Program-made: the position numbers and the translations under genes
Part shown: positions 9,602 to 18,193 of the stretch, one piece after another
Position numbering within the stretch: the stretch's first letter is position 1
Layout of the letters: the number at the start of each line of letters is the position of its first letter
Notes under the pieces: model-generated
What the model saw: only the letters and a program-made list of their open reading frames with translations
Databases searched by the model: none
Told to the model about the DNA's origin: nothing
Source of the DNA: Oceanicola sp. 502str15
GTDB lineage: Bacteria > Pseudomonadota > Alphaproteobacteria > Rhodobacterales > Rhodobacteraceae
NCBI RefSeq assembly: GCF_024105635.1
Contig: NZ_WYDQ01000001.1
Location: 2,542,001 to 2,606,000, forward strand
Direction: 5' to 3'
Length of the DNA: 64,000 nt

Positions 9602-10496
9602 CGTCGTCCTGCTGTGCAGTGGCTTCCGGAAACCGCACCCTGAGCCGCTTCACCCGGCGCGGATCGGCATCCAGCACCTCGAACTCCGCGCCGCCCGGAT
9701 GGGGGACGACCTCGCCCCGCGTCGGCACGCGGCCGGTGAGCATGAAGACCAACCCGCCCAGCGTGTCGACCTCCTCAAGATCCTCGGCATCGGCCAGCGC
9801 AACGCCGGTCTCTTCCTCGAAATCTTCCAGCGGGGTGCGCGCCATGGCGAGATACTGGCCGGGCTTCTCCTCGGTCCAGAGATCGCCCTCCTCGATGTCG
9901 TGCTCGTCCTCGATCTCGCCGATCACCTGCTCGATCAGATCCTCGATGGTCACAAGCCCGTCGGTGCCGCCATACTCGTCGATCACCAGCGCCATATGCA
10001 TCCGGTCGCTCTGCATCTTCTGCAGCAGCACGCCGATCGGCATTGACGGCGGCGCATAGAGCAACGGGCGCAGCATCGGCGCCAGGTCGAACTCCTCACC
10101 ATGTCCGTTGAAGCCGTATTTCAGCGCAAAATCCTTCAAGTGCACCATGCCCACCGGGCTGTCGAGCGTGCCCTCGAACACCGGAAGGCGGCTCATGCCG
10201 CTGTCGCGAAACACCGCAACCAGCTCTTCCTTGTCGATATCGACGGGCACCGCCACGATCTCCGCCTTCGGAATGGCCACGTCCTCGACCCGCATCCGAC
10301 GCAGGTTTCCAAGCCCGAGCATGGCCACGGCTTCTCGGCCGGCACCTCTGCGCGGTTCGTCGCCCTCTTCGGCGCCGCCCTCTTCTGCGGGAAAAATTGC
10401 CTCGGCAAGGCGGCCCCAAAGCCCCTTGCCCTCTCCACTCTCGGTCTCCAGCGCGCTCTGCGCGGCGCTAGACGACCCGTCCGAACTTTCGCCCAT
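9585..10496 (-). CDS. corC: CorC/HlyC-type CBS-domain protein
   Basis: A 303-residue cytosolic protein with an acidic, low-complexity N-terminus (about 60 residues), two CBS motifs (around residues 75-200, including VPVDIDKEELVAVFRDSGMS and MALVIDEYGGTDGLVTIEDL) and a C-terminal CorC_HlyC domain with LGGLVFMLTGRVPTRGE. Family members without membrane segments are linked to divalent cation handling. The phoH-ybeY-corC-lnt order is a widely conserved gene string. Confidence 0.93.
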   Translation of the reverse strand: MGESSDGSSSAAQSALETESGEGKGLWGRLAEAIFPAEEGGAEEGDEPRRGAGREAVAMLGLGNLRRMRVEDVAIPKAEIVAVPVDIDKEELVAVFRDSGMSRLPVFEGTLDSPVGMVHLKDFALKYGFNGHGEEFDLAPMLRPLLYAPPSMPIGVLLQKMQSDRMHMALVIDEYGGTDGLVTIEDLIEQVIGEIEDEHDIEEGDLWTEEKPGQYLAMARTPLEDFEEETGVALADAEDLEEVDTLGGLVFMLTGRVPTRGEVVPHPGGAEFEVLDADPRRVKRLRVRFPEATAQQDDGAGEE

Positions 10497-10532
10497 CGGT
10501 CCTTTCCAATAAATGCCCCATCGCCGGGGCTG

Positions 10533-11027
10533 TCACTCATATGGGTTTTTAACACCCAACTTGGCAAGTATTTCCGCCTCACGGGCCTCCATCAGCTCCG
10601 CGTCTGCGTCGTTAATATGATCGTAACCCAGAAGATGCATCATTCCATGAACAACGAGGTGCGTCAGATGGTCCTGCAAAGCCAGCCCGCCCGCCTCGGC
10701 CTCACGGGCACAGGTTTCGTAAGCCAGCGCAATGTCGCCAAGCGGGATCATGCCATCCGGGTCGGCCTCGGGCGCAAGCGGATCTCCGCCGGGGCCCTCG
10801 GGCGCAAGCTCCTGCGCCGGCCATGACAGCACGTTTGTCGGCTGGGGCTTGCCGCGAAAGTCTCCGTTGAGCTCTGCAATCCGGGCGTCATCCGCGCCCA
10901 GAACCGAAACCTCGATATCCGTCGGCAGGCCGTGCCACGCCAGAACCGCCGGAACCACCGCCTGCACCAGGGCCTCCAGCGCCGCGGCCTCCCAGCGGTC
11001 GTCCTCTATGGCAACGTCCAGTTCCAT
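10533..11027 (-). CDS. ybeY: Endoribonuclease YbeY
   Basis: Single-strand endoribonuclease for 16S rRNA 3' maturation and 70S quality control. The 164-residue protein has the family zinc signature HGMMHLLGYDH near the C-terminus (H-x3-H-x5-H) and the LNGDFRGKPQPTNVLSWP stretch. It follows phoH on the same strand; a CCCCCGGAGATATTTG repeat lies directly upstream of the start. Confidence 0.96.
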   Translation of the reverse strand: MELDVAIEDDRWEAAALEALVQAVVPAVLAWHGLPTDIEVSVLGADDARIAELNGDFRGKPQPTNVLSWPAQELAPEGPGGDPLAPEADPDGMIPLGDIALAYETCAREAEAGGLALQDHLTHLVVHGMMHLLGYDHINDADAELMEAREAEILAKLGVKNPYE

Positions 11028-11033
11028 TTTCTT

Positions 11034-11076
11034 GCTTCAAATATCTCCGGGGGTTTGGGGGCAGCGCCCCCAATCA
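11034..11076 (-). repeat. Dispersed GC-hairpin plus CCCCCGGAGATATTTG element, copy 1
   Basis: On the minus strand the phoH-ybeY gap reads GGGGGCGCTGCCCCC, three bases, then CCCCCGGAGATATTTG just before the ybeY start. The same arrangement recurs at 27785-27827. The first part folds as a hairpin; the second is an invariant tail. I remember very similar sequences as common between genes in Rhodobacteraceae. Confidence 0.65.
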
Positions 11077-11148
11077 CAAATGAATGGCCTGCGCCGCAGG
11101 CGCTCAATTAAGCAACGGCCGCACAGTTGACCAGTTGTTAACCGAGGT

Positions 11149-12183
11149 TCAGCCCTGCGCGTCCAGCTTGTCGTAGGCCTCGATGATCCGCGCCACCAGC
11201 GGATGGCGCACCACGTCCTTGGCGGTGAAGTAGCTGAAGGCAATGCCCTTCACCCCATCCAGCAGGCTCTCGGCCTCACGCAGCCCCGACTGCACCCCGC
11301 GCGGCAGGTCCACCTGGCTGCGGTCGCCGGTGATCACCATGCGGCTGCCCTCGCCGAGCCGGGTCAGAAACATTTTCATCTGCATCGTCGTCGCGTTCTG
11401 CGCCTCGTCGAGCACGCAGAAAGCATTGGCCAGCGTGCGCCCGCGCATGAAGGCCAAAGGCGCAATTTCAATGCGTTTTTCCTCGATCAACTTGGCCACC
11501 TGCTTGCTCGGCAGAAAGTCGTTCAGCGCGTCGTAGAGCGGCTGCATGTAGGGGTCGACCTTGTCCTTCATGTCGCCCGGCAGATAGCCCAGCTTCTCGC
11601 CCGCCTCCACGGCGGGGCGGCTCAGGATGATCCGGTCGACATGGCCGGCGAGAAACATGTTCACGCCCACGGCCACGGCCAGGTAGGTCTTGCCGGTGCC
11701 CGCAGGCCCGATGCCGAAGCCCAGCTCGTTCTCGAAGAGCGAGCGCACATAGGCCTTCTGCGCCTCGGTGCGCGGCTCGACGATTTTCTTGCGGGTCTTG
11801 ATCTCGACGCGTCCGCCCTGAAACATTTCCAACTGGTCCGCCTCGCGGGCGCCACCCACGTCGCGGGTCTCCCGACCCATCCGTATGGCCCCGTCCACAT
11901 CGCCCGGCTCGATCGACCGGCCCGCCTCCAGCTTGCTGTAGAGCTCCTGCAGGATCACCGCCGCCTCGCTGCGCGGCCCGGCCTCCCCGATGATCGCCAG
12001 CTGGTTGCCGCGCCGCAGGATCTGCACGCCGACCGCATGTTCGATCTGCGCAAGGTTGCGGTCGAACTCGCCGCAAAGCTCGATGAGCAGCATGTTGTCG
12101 GGGAATTCCAGCGGAGTTTCCAGAATGTCCTTGGGGTTAGGCGGGGCGGTCAGGGCACTGATTCCCAAAAAGCGCTTCTCCAT
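11149..12183 (-). CDS. phoH: PhoH-like ATPase
   Basis: Cytosolic P-loop ATPase of the PhoH/YbeZ family, thought to act with YbeY in RNA metabolism. The 344-residue protein has an N-terminal KH-like segment, Walker A GPAGTGKTYLA around residue 155, Walker B FCVLDEAQNAT and the ITGDRSQVDLP motif. The start at 12183 gives the usual length. It is first in the phoH-ybeY-corC-lnt string, each gene on the minus strand. Confidence 0.95.
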   Translation of the reverse strand: MEKRFLGISALTAPPNPKDILETPLEFPDNMLLIELCGEFDRNLAQIEHAVGVQILRRGNQLAIIGEAGPRSEAAVILQELYSKLEAGRSIEPGDVDGAIRMGRETRDVGGAREADQLEMFQGGRVEIKTRKKIVEPRTEAQKAYVRSLFENELGFGIGPAGTGKTYLAVAVGVNMFLAGHVDRIILSRPAVEAGEKLGYLPGDMKDKVDPYMQPLYDALNDFLPSKQVAKLIEEKRIEIAPLAFMRGRTLANAFCVLDEAQNATTMQMKMFLTRLGEGSRMVITGDRSQVDLPRGVQSGLREAESLLDGVKGIAFSYFTAKDVVRHPLVARIIEAYDKLDAQG

Positions 12184-12287
12184 GGTTGGCCTGCGAACAG
12201 GCTACATATTGTGGCTCCTGCTCCCACGTTGCCAAGCCCGGGCGCTTCGCGCAAGCCGGGCGTGTCCTGATTTCACGCATTTGATAC

Positions 12288-12321
12288 AAAAAGAGGCCGC
12301 GAGATCCTGTCTCGCAGCCTC
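12288..12321 (-). terminator. Rho-independent terminator after the lipoprotein gene
   Basis: On the minus strand a 12-bp stem GAGGCTGCGAGA / TCTCGCGGCCTC with a 5-nt loop is followed by TTTTT. It lies 28 bp past the lipoprotein stop and separates the OmpA/lipoprotein unit from phoH. Confidence 0.88.
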
Positions 12322-12348
12322 CCGATGCTTTCTGCGGCAGCCGCAGGA

Positions 12349-12645
12349 TCAGATCGAGTCGGGGAAGGCAGAGCCCCGCTTGGGGTCGCCGACCGCCGTT
12401 CCCGAAGGCCCGGCCCCAGAACAGACGGGCTTGCCGAACTTGTCGAGCCGCTGGCTGAGGTAGCCCTCGACGCCGTCGTCGATGATCCAGTGATCGCAGC
12501 CATTCGGGTCAATCCAGACACCCGCCTTGAGCTGGGTCAGATCCTTACTGTCGAAGCCGCGGTCAACCGTCTTGTCGATCTTGTCGCCGCAGGCACTGAG
12601 GGCGCCTGCAACGGCCAGGAGCGCGGTGATCTTGATGATATTCAT
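12349..12645 (-). CDS. Small lipoprotein sharing a motif with the adjacent OmpA-family protein
   Basis: A 98-residue predicted lipoprotein (MNIIKITALLAVAGALSAC, lipobox Cys19). Residues 43-75 hold a DPxGCxHWxxDDGVEGY motif closing with GxPVC, which is 19/33 identical to residues 45-77 of the OmpA-family protein 14 bp upstream. Two conserved cysteines bracket the motif and would form a disulfide in the periplasm. Function unknown. It is the distal gene of a two-gene unit ended by a strong terminator at 12288-12321. Confidence 0.85.
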   Translation of the reverse strand: MNIIKITALLAVAGALSACGDKIDKTVDRGFDSKDLTQLKAGVWIDPNGCDHWIIDDGVEGYLSQRLDKFGKPVCSGAGPSGTAVGDPKRGSAFPDSI

Positions 12646-12659
12646 GGCGCTTCTCCCGC

Positions 12660-13229
12660 TCACTTGATGCAGATGATTTCGACGCGGCGGTTCTTCTGCA
12701 TTCCCCCCGCCGTGCGGTTGGAAGCCACGGGCATCCGTTCGCCGTAGCCACGCACATCGACGATCTTGGCGCCGGTGCCCTTTCCGATCCGCGCCACGCT
12801 GGCGGCACGGCGGTAGCTCAGGCTCATGTTGTACTCGTCGCTGGCCCGCGCATCGGTGTGGCCGGCAATGATGTAGGCGCGGGCTTTGCTGGAGCGGAAG
12901 AACTGGGCAAGCCGCTGCTTGCCCGCGGTCGAGATCGCGGAGCTGTCGGTGGCAAAGAGCTGGTCGGAGTTCATCACGCCGCACACATTGCCCCGCCGGC
13001 ACACCGGAATGCCCTGCCGGCTGACGTGCGGGGTCATGTAGCCCTCCACGCCGTCGTCCATGACCCAGTGCTCGCAGCCGTCCGGGTCGACCCAGACCGT
13101 CGGCACGTAGCGCTCCGAGGCCTTCCGGCTCTGCGCCTGCGCCGAGTTTGCTTGGAGCCCGACCGCCACCACCAGCGCCGCCGCGCCGCAGGCAAGCGTT
13201 CGGATCGACCTGAGAATCCCCTGTGTCAC
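12660..13229 (-). CDS. OmpA-family cell envelope protein
   Basis: A 189-residue exported protein: signal peptide to about residue 32 (ANSAQAQ), the DPDGCEHWVMDDGVEGY motif at residues 49-64 ending at PVC77, then an OmpA-like peptidoglycan-binding domain (about 80-189) with GHTDARASDEYNMSLSYRRA. There is no beta-barrel, so it is probably a periplasmic or lipoprotein-associated anchor working with the downstream lipoprotein, which shares its N-terminal motif. A 16-bp near-perfect palindrome lies 73 bp upstream of the start. Confidence 0.88.
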   Translation of the reverse strand: MTQGILRSIRTLACGAAALVVAVGLQANSAQAQSRKASERYVPTVWVDPDGCEHWVMDDGVEGYMTPHVSRQGIPVCRRGNVCGVMNSDQLFATDSSAISTAGKQRLAQFFRSSKARAYIIAGHTDARASDEYNMSLSYRRAASVARIGKGTGAKIVDVRGYGERMPVASNRTAGGMQKNRRVEIICIK

Positions 13230-13301
13230 GAGCGTCCGTCCTCTTTCAGTTTCGAAATGCGGAGCCGCGGTGGAAAACCAGGAAAAGCTCCGGCCACATT
13301 A

Positions 13302-13317
13302 TTGGCAAATTTACCAA
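13302..13317 (-). promoter_or_regulatory. Near-perfect palindrome upstream of the OmpA-family gene
   Basis: The minus strand reads TTGGTAAATTTGCCAA, a 16-bp inverted repeat with one mismatched pair, in an unusually AT-rich stretch that also includes TATATATTGTAACC at about 13350. Its position suits an operator for the divergence-free promoter of the OmpA/lipoprotein unit. No binding protein can be named. Confidence 0.4.
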
Positions 13318-13438
13318 ATTTTGTGGGCCGGCAAAGCGTTTTTCCCTATATATTGTAACCGTTTAGGCAACAGCTCACGGCAAGGCCGGGCATTGTCGCG
13401 CAGGCATGGGGCAATTGGGGCGAAAGTTTGGCGGAGCC

Positions 13439-14746
13439 TCAGAGCAAGGTGCCCGCGAGGGAGTTCGGGCCAGAATCGGTTATCCGGACGCGGGCGAGGT
13501 CTCCGATGGCGAGACTGTCGCTCATCACGTGGACCGCATGCAAGTGTTCGGACTTGCCCACCATCTGCCCCGGAAGCCGCCCGGGTTTCTCGATCAGCAC
13601 ATGCACCTCGCGGCCCACCATGGCATCCTGCGCCGCCCGCTGCTGACGGGTGATGAGAGCCTGAAGCCGCTGCAACCTGTCATCGGCCTCCGCCGCCGCC
13701 ACCTCGGGCCGCTCCGCCGCCGGGGTGCCCGGGCGCGAGGAATACTTGAACGAGTAGGCCTGCCCGTAGTTCACCCGCTCGATCAGGTCGAGCGTGGCCT
13801 GAAAATCCTCCTCGGTCTCCTCCGGGAACCCGACGATGAAGTCGCCCGACAGCAGCAGGTCGGGCCGGGCGGCGCGGATGCGCTCGACCAGCTCGATGTA
13901 GCTTGCGGCTGTGTGCTTGCGGTTCATCCGCTTGAGAATGCGGTCAGATCCCGACTGCACGGGCAGGTGCAGGTAGGGCATCAGCTTGTCGCAATCGCCA
14001 TGGGCGGCGACGAGATCGTCTTCCATGTCGTTGGGATGGGAGGTGGTAAAGCGGATGCGCTTGAGCTCGTCGATCTCGGCCAGGCGCCGGATCAGCCGGG
14101 CAAGCCCCCATGTCTCGCCGCCGTCCTCGCCGTGATAGGCATTCACGTTCTGGCCCAGCAGGGTGATCTCGCGCACCCCGCGCGACACCAAATCCTCGGC
14201 CTCCGCCAGCACCCTCGCCACGGGCCGCGACACCTCGGCACCCCGGGTGTAGGGCACCACGCAGAAGGCGCAGAACTTGTCACAACCCTCCTGCACGGTC
14301 AAAAACGCGGTCGGTCCGCGTTGCGCCTTGGGGCGGGATTTCAGCTTTTCGAACTTGTCCTCTTCGGGAAAATCCGTGTCGAGCGCCTTTTCCCCGGCTT
14401 GCGCCCGGGCTTCGAGCTCCGGCAGGCGGTGGTAGCTTTGCGGCCCCACCACGAGGTCGACCAGCGGCTGACGCCGCATGATTTCTTCGCCCTCGGCCTG
14501 GGCCACGCAGCCCGCGACGCCGATCTTCAGATCCGGCTTGGCCTCTTTCAGGTCCTTGTAGCGCCCAAGCTCCGAATAGACCTTCTCCGCCGCCTTCTCG
14601 CGGATATGGCAGGTGTTGAGCAGGATCATATCGGCCCCGTCCGGGCTCTGGACCTGCTCGTAGCCTTCCAGCGCCTCGGCCATGCGCTCGCTGTCATAGA
14701 CATTCATCTGACAGCCATAGGTCTTGATGTAGAGCTTTTTGGTCAT
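13439..14746 (-). CDS. miaB: tRNA-2-methylthio-N6-dimethylallyladenosine synthase
   Basis: Radical-SAM methylthiotransferase acting on i6A37 in tRNA. The 435-residue protein starts [21 protein letters not shown] (first UPF0004 Cys), has further N-domain cysteines in [11 protein letters not shown] and [11 protein letters not shown], the radical-[18 protein letters not shown] cluster motif and a C-terminal TRAM domain. I chose the ATG at 14746 because it matches the family start. Confidence 0.97.
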   Translation of the reverse strand: MTKKLYIKTYGCQMNVYDSERMAEALEGYEQVQSPDGADMILLNTCHIREKAAEKVYSELGRYKDLKEAKPDLKIGVAGCVAQAEGEEIMRRQPLVDLVVGPQSYHRLPELEARAQAGEKALDTDFPEEDKFEKLKSRPKAQRGPTAFLTVQEGCDKFCAFCVVPYTRGAEVSRPVARVLAEAEDLVSRGVREITLLGQNVNAYHGEDGGETWGLARLIRRLAEIDELKRIRFTTSHPNDMEDDLVAAHGDCDKLMPYLHLPVQSGSDRILKRMNRKHTAASYIELVERIRAARPDLLLSGDFIVGFPEETEEDFQATLDLIERVNYGQAYSFKYSSRPGTPAAERPEVAAAEADDRLQRLQALITRQQRAAQDAMVGREVHVLIEKPGRLPGQMVGKSEHLHAVHVMSDSLAIGDLARVRITDSGPNSLAGTLL

Positions 14747-14832
14747 GGCGCTTTCCCGGAGAAGTCGGGCGGTGTCTAGCCCATGGCCCACCGTCCCGCA
14801 ACGGTTGCGCTCAAGGCTTCATTAACTCACAA

Positions 14833-15738
14833 ATGGCTAAAACACAGGCATGGGCAGCCGATAGCATGCGTTACACCTCACTCTCCGACTTTCTCGACAA
14901 GGGCCGCAAGGTGCTGACCAAGGGGCCGATTGCGGTGATCTGCGCCGAGGATCTGCTTGAGGTCGAGACCACCATTCGCCATCACCGCATGGCCGGATTT
15001 CGCGAAATCGTGCTGCTGGCCCCGCAGATCCTTGAACTTTCCGCCTCGCTGGAAGCCCAGGTGCACCGCATCCCCTACGACATGCATGCCGACAACGCCC
15101 TGACCGATGCGCTCAACCCGATCATCGCCGCAACCACGCCGGGGCAGTGGCTCTATTACTGCTACAACGCCGAGTATCTCTTCTTTCCGTTCTGCGAGAA
15201 TCGGAAGGTTGGCGAGATGCTGGCGTTCCACGTCGAAGAGCGGCGGGACGCGATGCTGACCTATGTGGTCGATCTCTACGCCGATGATCTCGACCGCTTT
15301 CCCGACGCCGTCTCCATCGAAGATGCCCATCTCGACAAGTCCGGCTACTACGCCCTCGCCCGCCCCGACCCGGCCAACCACAATTATCCGAAAGAGCGGC
15401 AGCTCGACTTCTTTGGCGGCCTGCGCTGGCGGTTCGAGGAGCATGTCGACAAGGCGCGGCGGCGGATCGACCGGATCTCTCTGTTTCGGGCCAAGCCGGG
15501 GCTCAAACTGTTGCCCACGCACAGTTTTTCGGACGAAGAGTACAACACCTACGCCTGCCCGTGGCACCATAACCTGACGGCGACGGTCTGCTCGTTTCGC
15601 ACCGCGAAGGCGCTGAAGAGCAACCCCGGCAGCCGCTATGACATCGACACGTTCAAGTGGCACAACTCGACCAAGTTCGAGTGGCACTCACAGCAATTGC
15701 TGGATCTTGGGCTGATGGAGCCGGGGCAGTGGTTCTGA
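14833..15738 (+). CDS. Glycosyltransferase family 2-like protein
   Basis: A 301-residue cytosolic protein without membrane segments. The N-terminal KGPIAVICAEDLLEVETTIRHH followed by REIVLLAP resembles the start of the DUF-type glycosyltransferase-2 fold, and VDLYADD later could be a DxD-like acidic site. Rhodobacteraceae carry orthologues usually labelled glycosyltransferase or hypothetical; assignment is tentative. The start is uncertain (14833 or the ATG at 14866); neither has a strong Shine-Dalgarno. A REP-like pair follows the stop. Confidence 0.6.
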   Translation: MAKTQAWAADSMRYTSLSDFLDKGRKVLTKGPIAVICAEDLLEVETTIRHHRMAGFREIVLLAPQILELSASLEAQVHRIPYDMHADNALTDALNPIIAATTPGQWLYYCYNAEYLFFPFCENRKVGEMLAFHVEERRDAMLTYVVDLYADDLDRFPDAVSIEDAHLDKSGYYALARPDPANHNYPKERQLDFFGGLRWRFEEHVDKARRRIDRISLFRAKPGLKLLPTHSFSDEEYNTYACPWHHNLTATVCSFRTAKALKSNPGSRYDIDTFKWHNSTKFEWHSQQLLDLGLMEPGQWF

Positions 15739-15748
15739 TCGTTCGTGT

Positions 15749-15770
15749 GGTGGGTTGGCACCCACCCTAC
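15749..15770 (+). repeat. REP-like palindrome, variant B, copy 1
   Basis: GGTGGGTTGGCACCCACC followed by CTAC: an imperfect palindrome with the same CTAC tail as the REP family at 58 kb but a different stem. It faces an inverted partner at 15798-15818, so the pair can form one long hairpin after the glycosyltransferase-like gene. Confidence 0.65.
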
Positions 15771-15797
15771 GGATGGCCCGAACCGCGATGACAGGTT

Positions 15798-15818
15798 GTA
15801 GGGTGGGTGAAACCCACC
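15798..15818 (-). repeat. REP-like palindrome, variant B, copy 2 (inverted)
   Basis: GTAG followed by GGTGGGTGAAACCCACC, the inverted partner of the copy at 15749-15770; tails face inward across a 27-bp spacer. It sits between convergent genes, where it may also serve as a bidirectional terminator. Confidence 0.65.
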
Positions 15819-15825
15819 AATCGCA

Positions 15826-16257
15826 TCACACCCGGCGCAGGCGGATCACCACATCGACCTTTGCAATTTCAGTGCCTTCGGGGGCATCTGGAATGGAGGC
15901 GAGGCGAAGCTGATCCGTGGGCGCATCGGTGAGTTTCTGGGTGTCTTCCCAGTAGAAATGCGGGTGATCGTCGGTGCGTGTGTCGAAATAGCTCTTCGAC
16001 CCGTCAACAGTGATTTCCTGCATCAAACCCACGTCGCAGAAGGCCCGCAGCGTGTTGTAGACCGTGGCAAGCGAGACCTTCTCGCCGGAGGCACGGGCAG
16101 ATTCAAACAGGCTTTCCGCCGTCACATGCCGGTTGCGGCCATCACCCACCAGCAAGGCGGCAAGCGCCAAACGCTGTCGGGTCGGGCGCAAACCGCCCGT
16201 TTCAAGCCACGTCGATCCGCGCGTATGCGCTTCAATTTGCATTCGGTCGGGTTCCAT
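15826..16257 (-). CDS. irr: Fur-family iron response regulator (Irr-like)
   Basis: A 143-residue Fur-superfamily repressor. The winged helix is visible as LRPTRQRLALAALL and SLATVYNTLRAFCDVGLMQEI, and the regulatory domain has HPHFYWEDT. The shortened C-terminus without the CxxC zinc sites of Fur and the overall pattern fit Irr, the haem-status regulator of iron genes in alphaproteobacteria; the N-terminal HRM of Bradyrhizobium Irr is absent, as in other Rhodobacterales. It diverges from fabA with 164 bp between starts. The start could be 16257 or the ATG at 16242. Confidence 0.85.
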   Translation of the reverse strand: MEPDRMQIEAHTRGSTWLETGGLRPTRQRLALAALLVGDGRNRHVTAESLFESARASGEKVSLATVYNTLRAFCDVGLMQEITVDGSKSYFDTRTDDHPHFYWEDTQKLTDAPTDQLRLASIPDAPEGTEIAKVDVVIRLRRV

Positions 16258-16421
16258 ACTCCTGCCTGCCCCGCGTTATATCCGTGCATTCGGCATGATT
16301 TCAAACGAAAATGGGTCGCGACTGCGCTACCGGGTCGCGTTGCGGCGCTATTGCGCCCGCGAGGGGCCGGGTGGTAGAGGGGGCTCGACCAAGGGCACAC
16401 CAGAAGGGGGAGCAGGGCCGA

Positions 16422-16931
16422 ATGGCGGAGCATCCGAGCACATTCGACAAGGAAGGGCTGCTGAAATGCGCCCGCGGCGAGCTGTTCGGGCCGGGCAATC
16501 CGCAGCTTCCCGAACCGCCCATGCTGATGATGGACCGCGTGACCGAGATTTCGGCCGACGGCGGAGAGAACGGCAAGGGCCATGTGCGCGCCGAATTCGA
16601 CATCACGCCCGATCTCTGGTTCTTCTCCTGCCACTTCCCCGGCGACCCGGTGATGCCCGGCTGCCTCGGCCTCGACGGCCTGTGGCAGCTGACCGGCTTC
16701 AACCTCGGCTGGCGCGGCATGCTGGGCCGTGGTCGGGCTCTGGGTGTGGGTGAGGTCAAGTTCACCGACATGATCACGCCGGAGATCAAGCAGATCGAGT
16801 ATCACGTCGATTTCACTCGGGTCATGGACCGGAAGTTGAAACTCGGCATCGCCAACGGCAAGATCTTTGCAGACGGAAAGCACGTCTTCAGCGCCGAAGG
16901 CATGAAGGTCGGACTTTTCTCCGACGAGTAA
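16422..16931 (+). CDS. fabA: 3-hydroxydecanoyl-ACP dehydratase/isomerase
   Basis: Dehydrates 3-hydroxydecanoyl-ACP and isomerises the product to cis-3-decenoyl-ACP, the branch point of anaerobic unsaturated fatty acid synthesis. The 169-residue protein has the catalytic His71 in CHFPGDPVMPGC and Asp85 in LGLDGLWQL. I chose the ATG at 16422, preceded by GGGGAG, giving the usual length. It forms an operon with fabB (30-bp gap) and fabI. Confidence 0.97.
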   Translation: MAEHPSTFDKEGLLKCARGELFGPGNPQLPEPPMLMMDRVTEISADGGENGKGHVRAEFDITPDLWFFSCHFPGDPVMPGCLGLDGLWQLTGFNLGWRGMLGRGRALGVGEVKFTDMITPEIKQIEYHVDFTRVMDRKLKLGIANGKIFADGKHVFSAEGMKVGLFSDE

Positions 16932-16961
16932 CAGGGGCCACCCCGCAAAACACGAGGTTTC

Positions 16962-18188
16962 ATGCGTCGCGTCGTCATCACCGGAATCGGGATTGTCTCG
17001 CCCATCGGCATCACCGCCCAAGAAGTGACCGAAAGCCTCAAGACAGGGCGTTCGGGCATCACGGCTGCGCCGGAGTACGTGGAGCACGGTTTTCGCTCCT
17101 GCATTCACGGCAAGCCCGACATCGACGTGACCGAGCATATCGACAAGCGCAACCTGCGCTTCATGGGGATGGGCGCAGCCTACAACTTCATCGCGATGGA
17201 GCAGGCGGTTGCCGACGCGGGGCTGGAGCAATCCGACGTGTCCAACGTCCGCACCGGCCTCATCATGGGCTCCGGCGGCCCCTCGACCTCCAACTTCTTC
17301 ACCGCGCATTCCATCGTGAAGGAAAAGGGCAGCCCCAAGCGGATGGGCCCTTTCATGGTGACGCGCTGCATGAGTTCCACCAACTCCGCCTGCCTTGCCA
17401 CGCCCTTCGGAATCAAGGGCATCAACTACTCGATCACCTCCGCCTGCTCGACCTCGCTGCACTGCGTGGGCAACGCGGTGGAGCAGATCCAGATGGGCAA
17501 GCAGGACGTGGTCTTTGCAGGCGGCGGCGAAGAGGTGGACTGGACGCTTTCGTGCCTGTTCGACGCGATGGGCGCGATGAGCAGCAAGTACAACGACACG
17601 CCCACCAAGGCCTCCCGCCCCTATGACGCCACCCGCGACGGCTTCGTCATTTCCGGCGGCGGCGGCGTTGTGGTGGTGGAAGAGCTGGAGCACGCCAAGG
17701 CGCGCGGCGCCAAGATCTATGCCGAAGTCACCGGCTACGGCGCCACCTCCGACGGCGCCGACATGGTGGCCCCCTCCGGCGAGGGCGGCGAGCGCGCGAT
17801 GCAACTGGCGCTCTCGACCATCGGCGATCACAAGGTGGATTACATCAATGCCCACGGCACCGCGACGCCGGTTGGCGACGTGGTGGAAGTAGAGGCGATC
17901 CGCCGGGTCTTCGGTGAGGGCAACACGCCGCCGATCTCCTCCTCCAAGTCGCTCGCCGGCCACAGCCAGGGCGCAACCGGTGTGCTCGAAATCATCTATT
18001 CCATCCTGATGATGGAGAACCGCTTCATTCAGGCTTCGGCCAATGTCACCGAACTCGACCCGGGCCTGAACCCCGGCGAGATCGTGACGGAAACCCAATT
18101 TGACGTGGATCTCGACTCGGTGCTGTCCAACAGCTTCGGCTTCGGCGGCACCAACGGATCTCTGATTTTGAGCAAGTATCACGGATAA
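16962..18188 (+). CDS. fabB: 3-oxoacyl-ACP synthase I
   Basis: Elongating beta-ketoacyl-ACP synthase required for unsaturated fatty acids. The 408-residue protein shows the thiolase-fold triad: Cys162 in TSACSTSLH, His298 in [12 protein letters not shown] and His334 in [10 protein letters not shown], plus the C-terminal [12 protein letters not shown] loop. fabA-fabB-fabI on one transcript keeps the unsaturated branch and the reductase step together. Confidence 0.97.
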   Translation: MRRVVITGIGIVSPIGITAQEVTESLKTGRSGITAAPEYVEHGFRSCIHGKPDIDVTEHIDKRNLRFMGMGAAYNFIAMEQAVADAGLEQSDVSNVRTGLIMGSGGPSTSNFFTAHSIVKEKGSPKRMGPFMVTRCMSSTNSACLATPFGIKGINYSITSACSTSLHCVGNAVEQIQMGKQDVVFAGGGEEVDWTLSCLFDAMGAMSSKYNDTPTKASRPYDATRDGFVISGGGGVVVVEELEHAKARGAKIYAEVTGYGATSDGADMVAPSGEGGERAMQLALSTIGDHKVDYINAHGTATPVGDVVEVEAIRRVFGEGNTPPISSSKSLAGHSQGATGVLEIIYSILMMENRFIQASANVTELDPGLNPGEIVTETQFDVDLDSVLSNSFGFGGTNGSLILSKYHG

Positions 18189-18193
18189 ACACG

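Noticed and set aside
16122..18182. Long open frame antisense to fabA-fabB
   Set aside because: Shadow of high third-position GC in the real genes; the protein has no recognisable domain and crosses gene borders.
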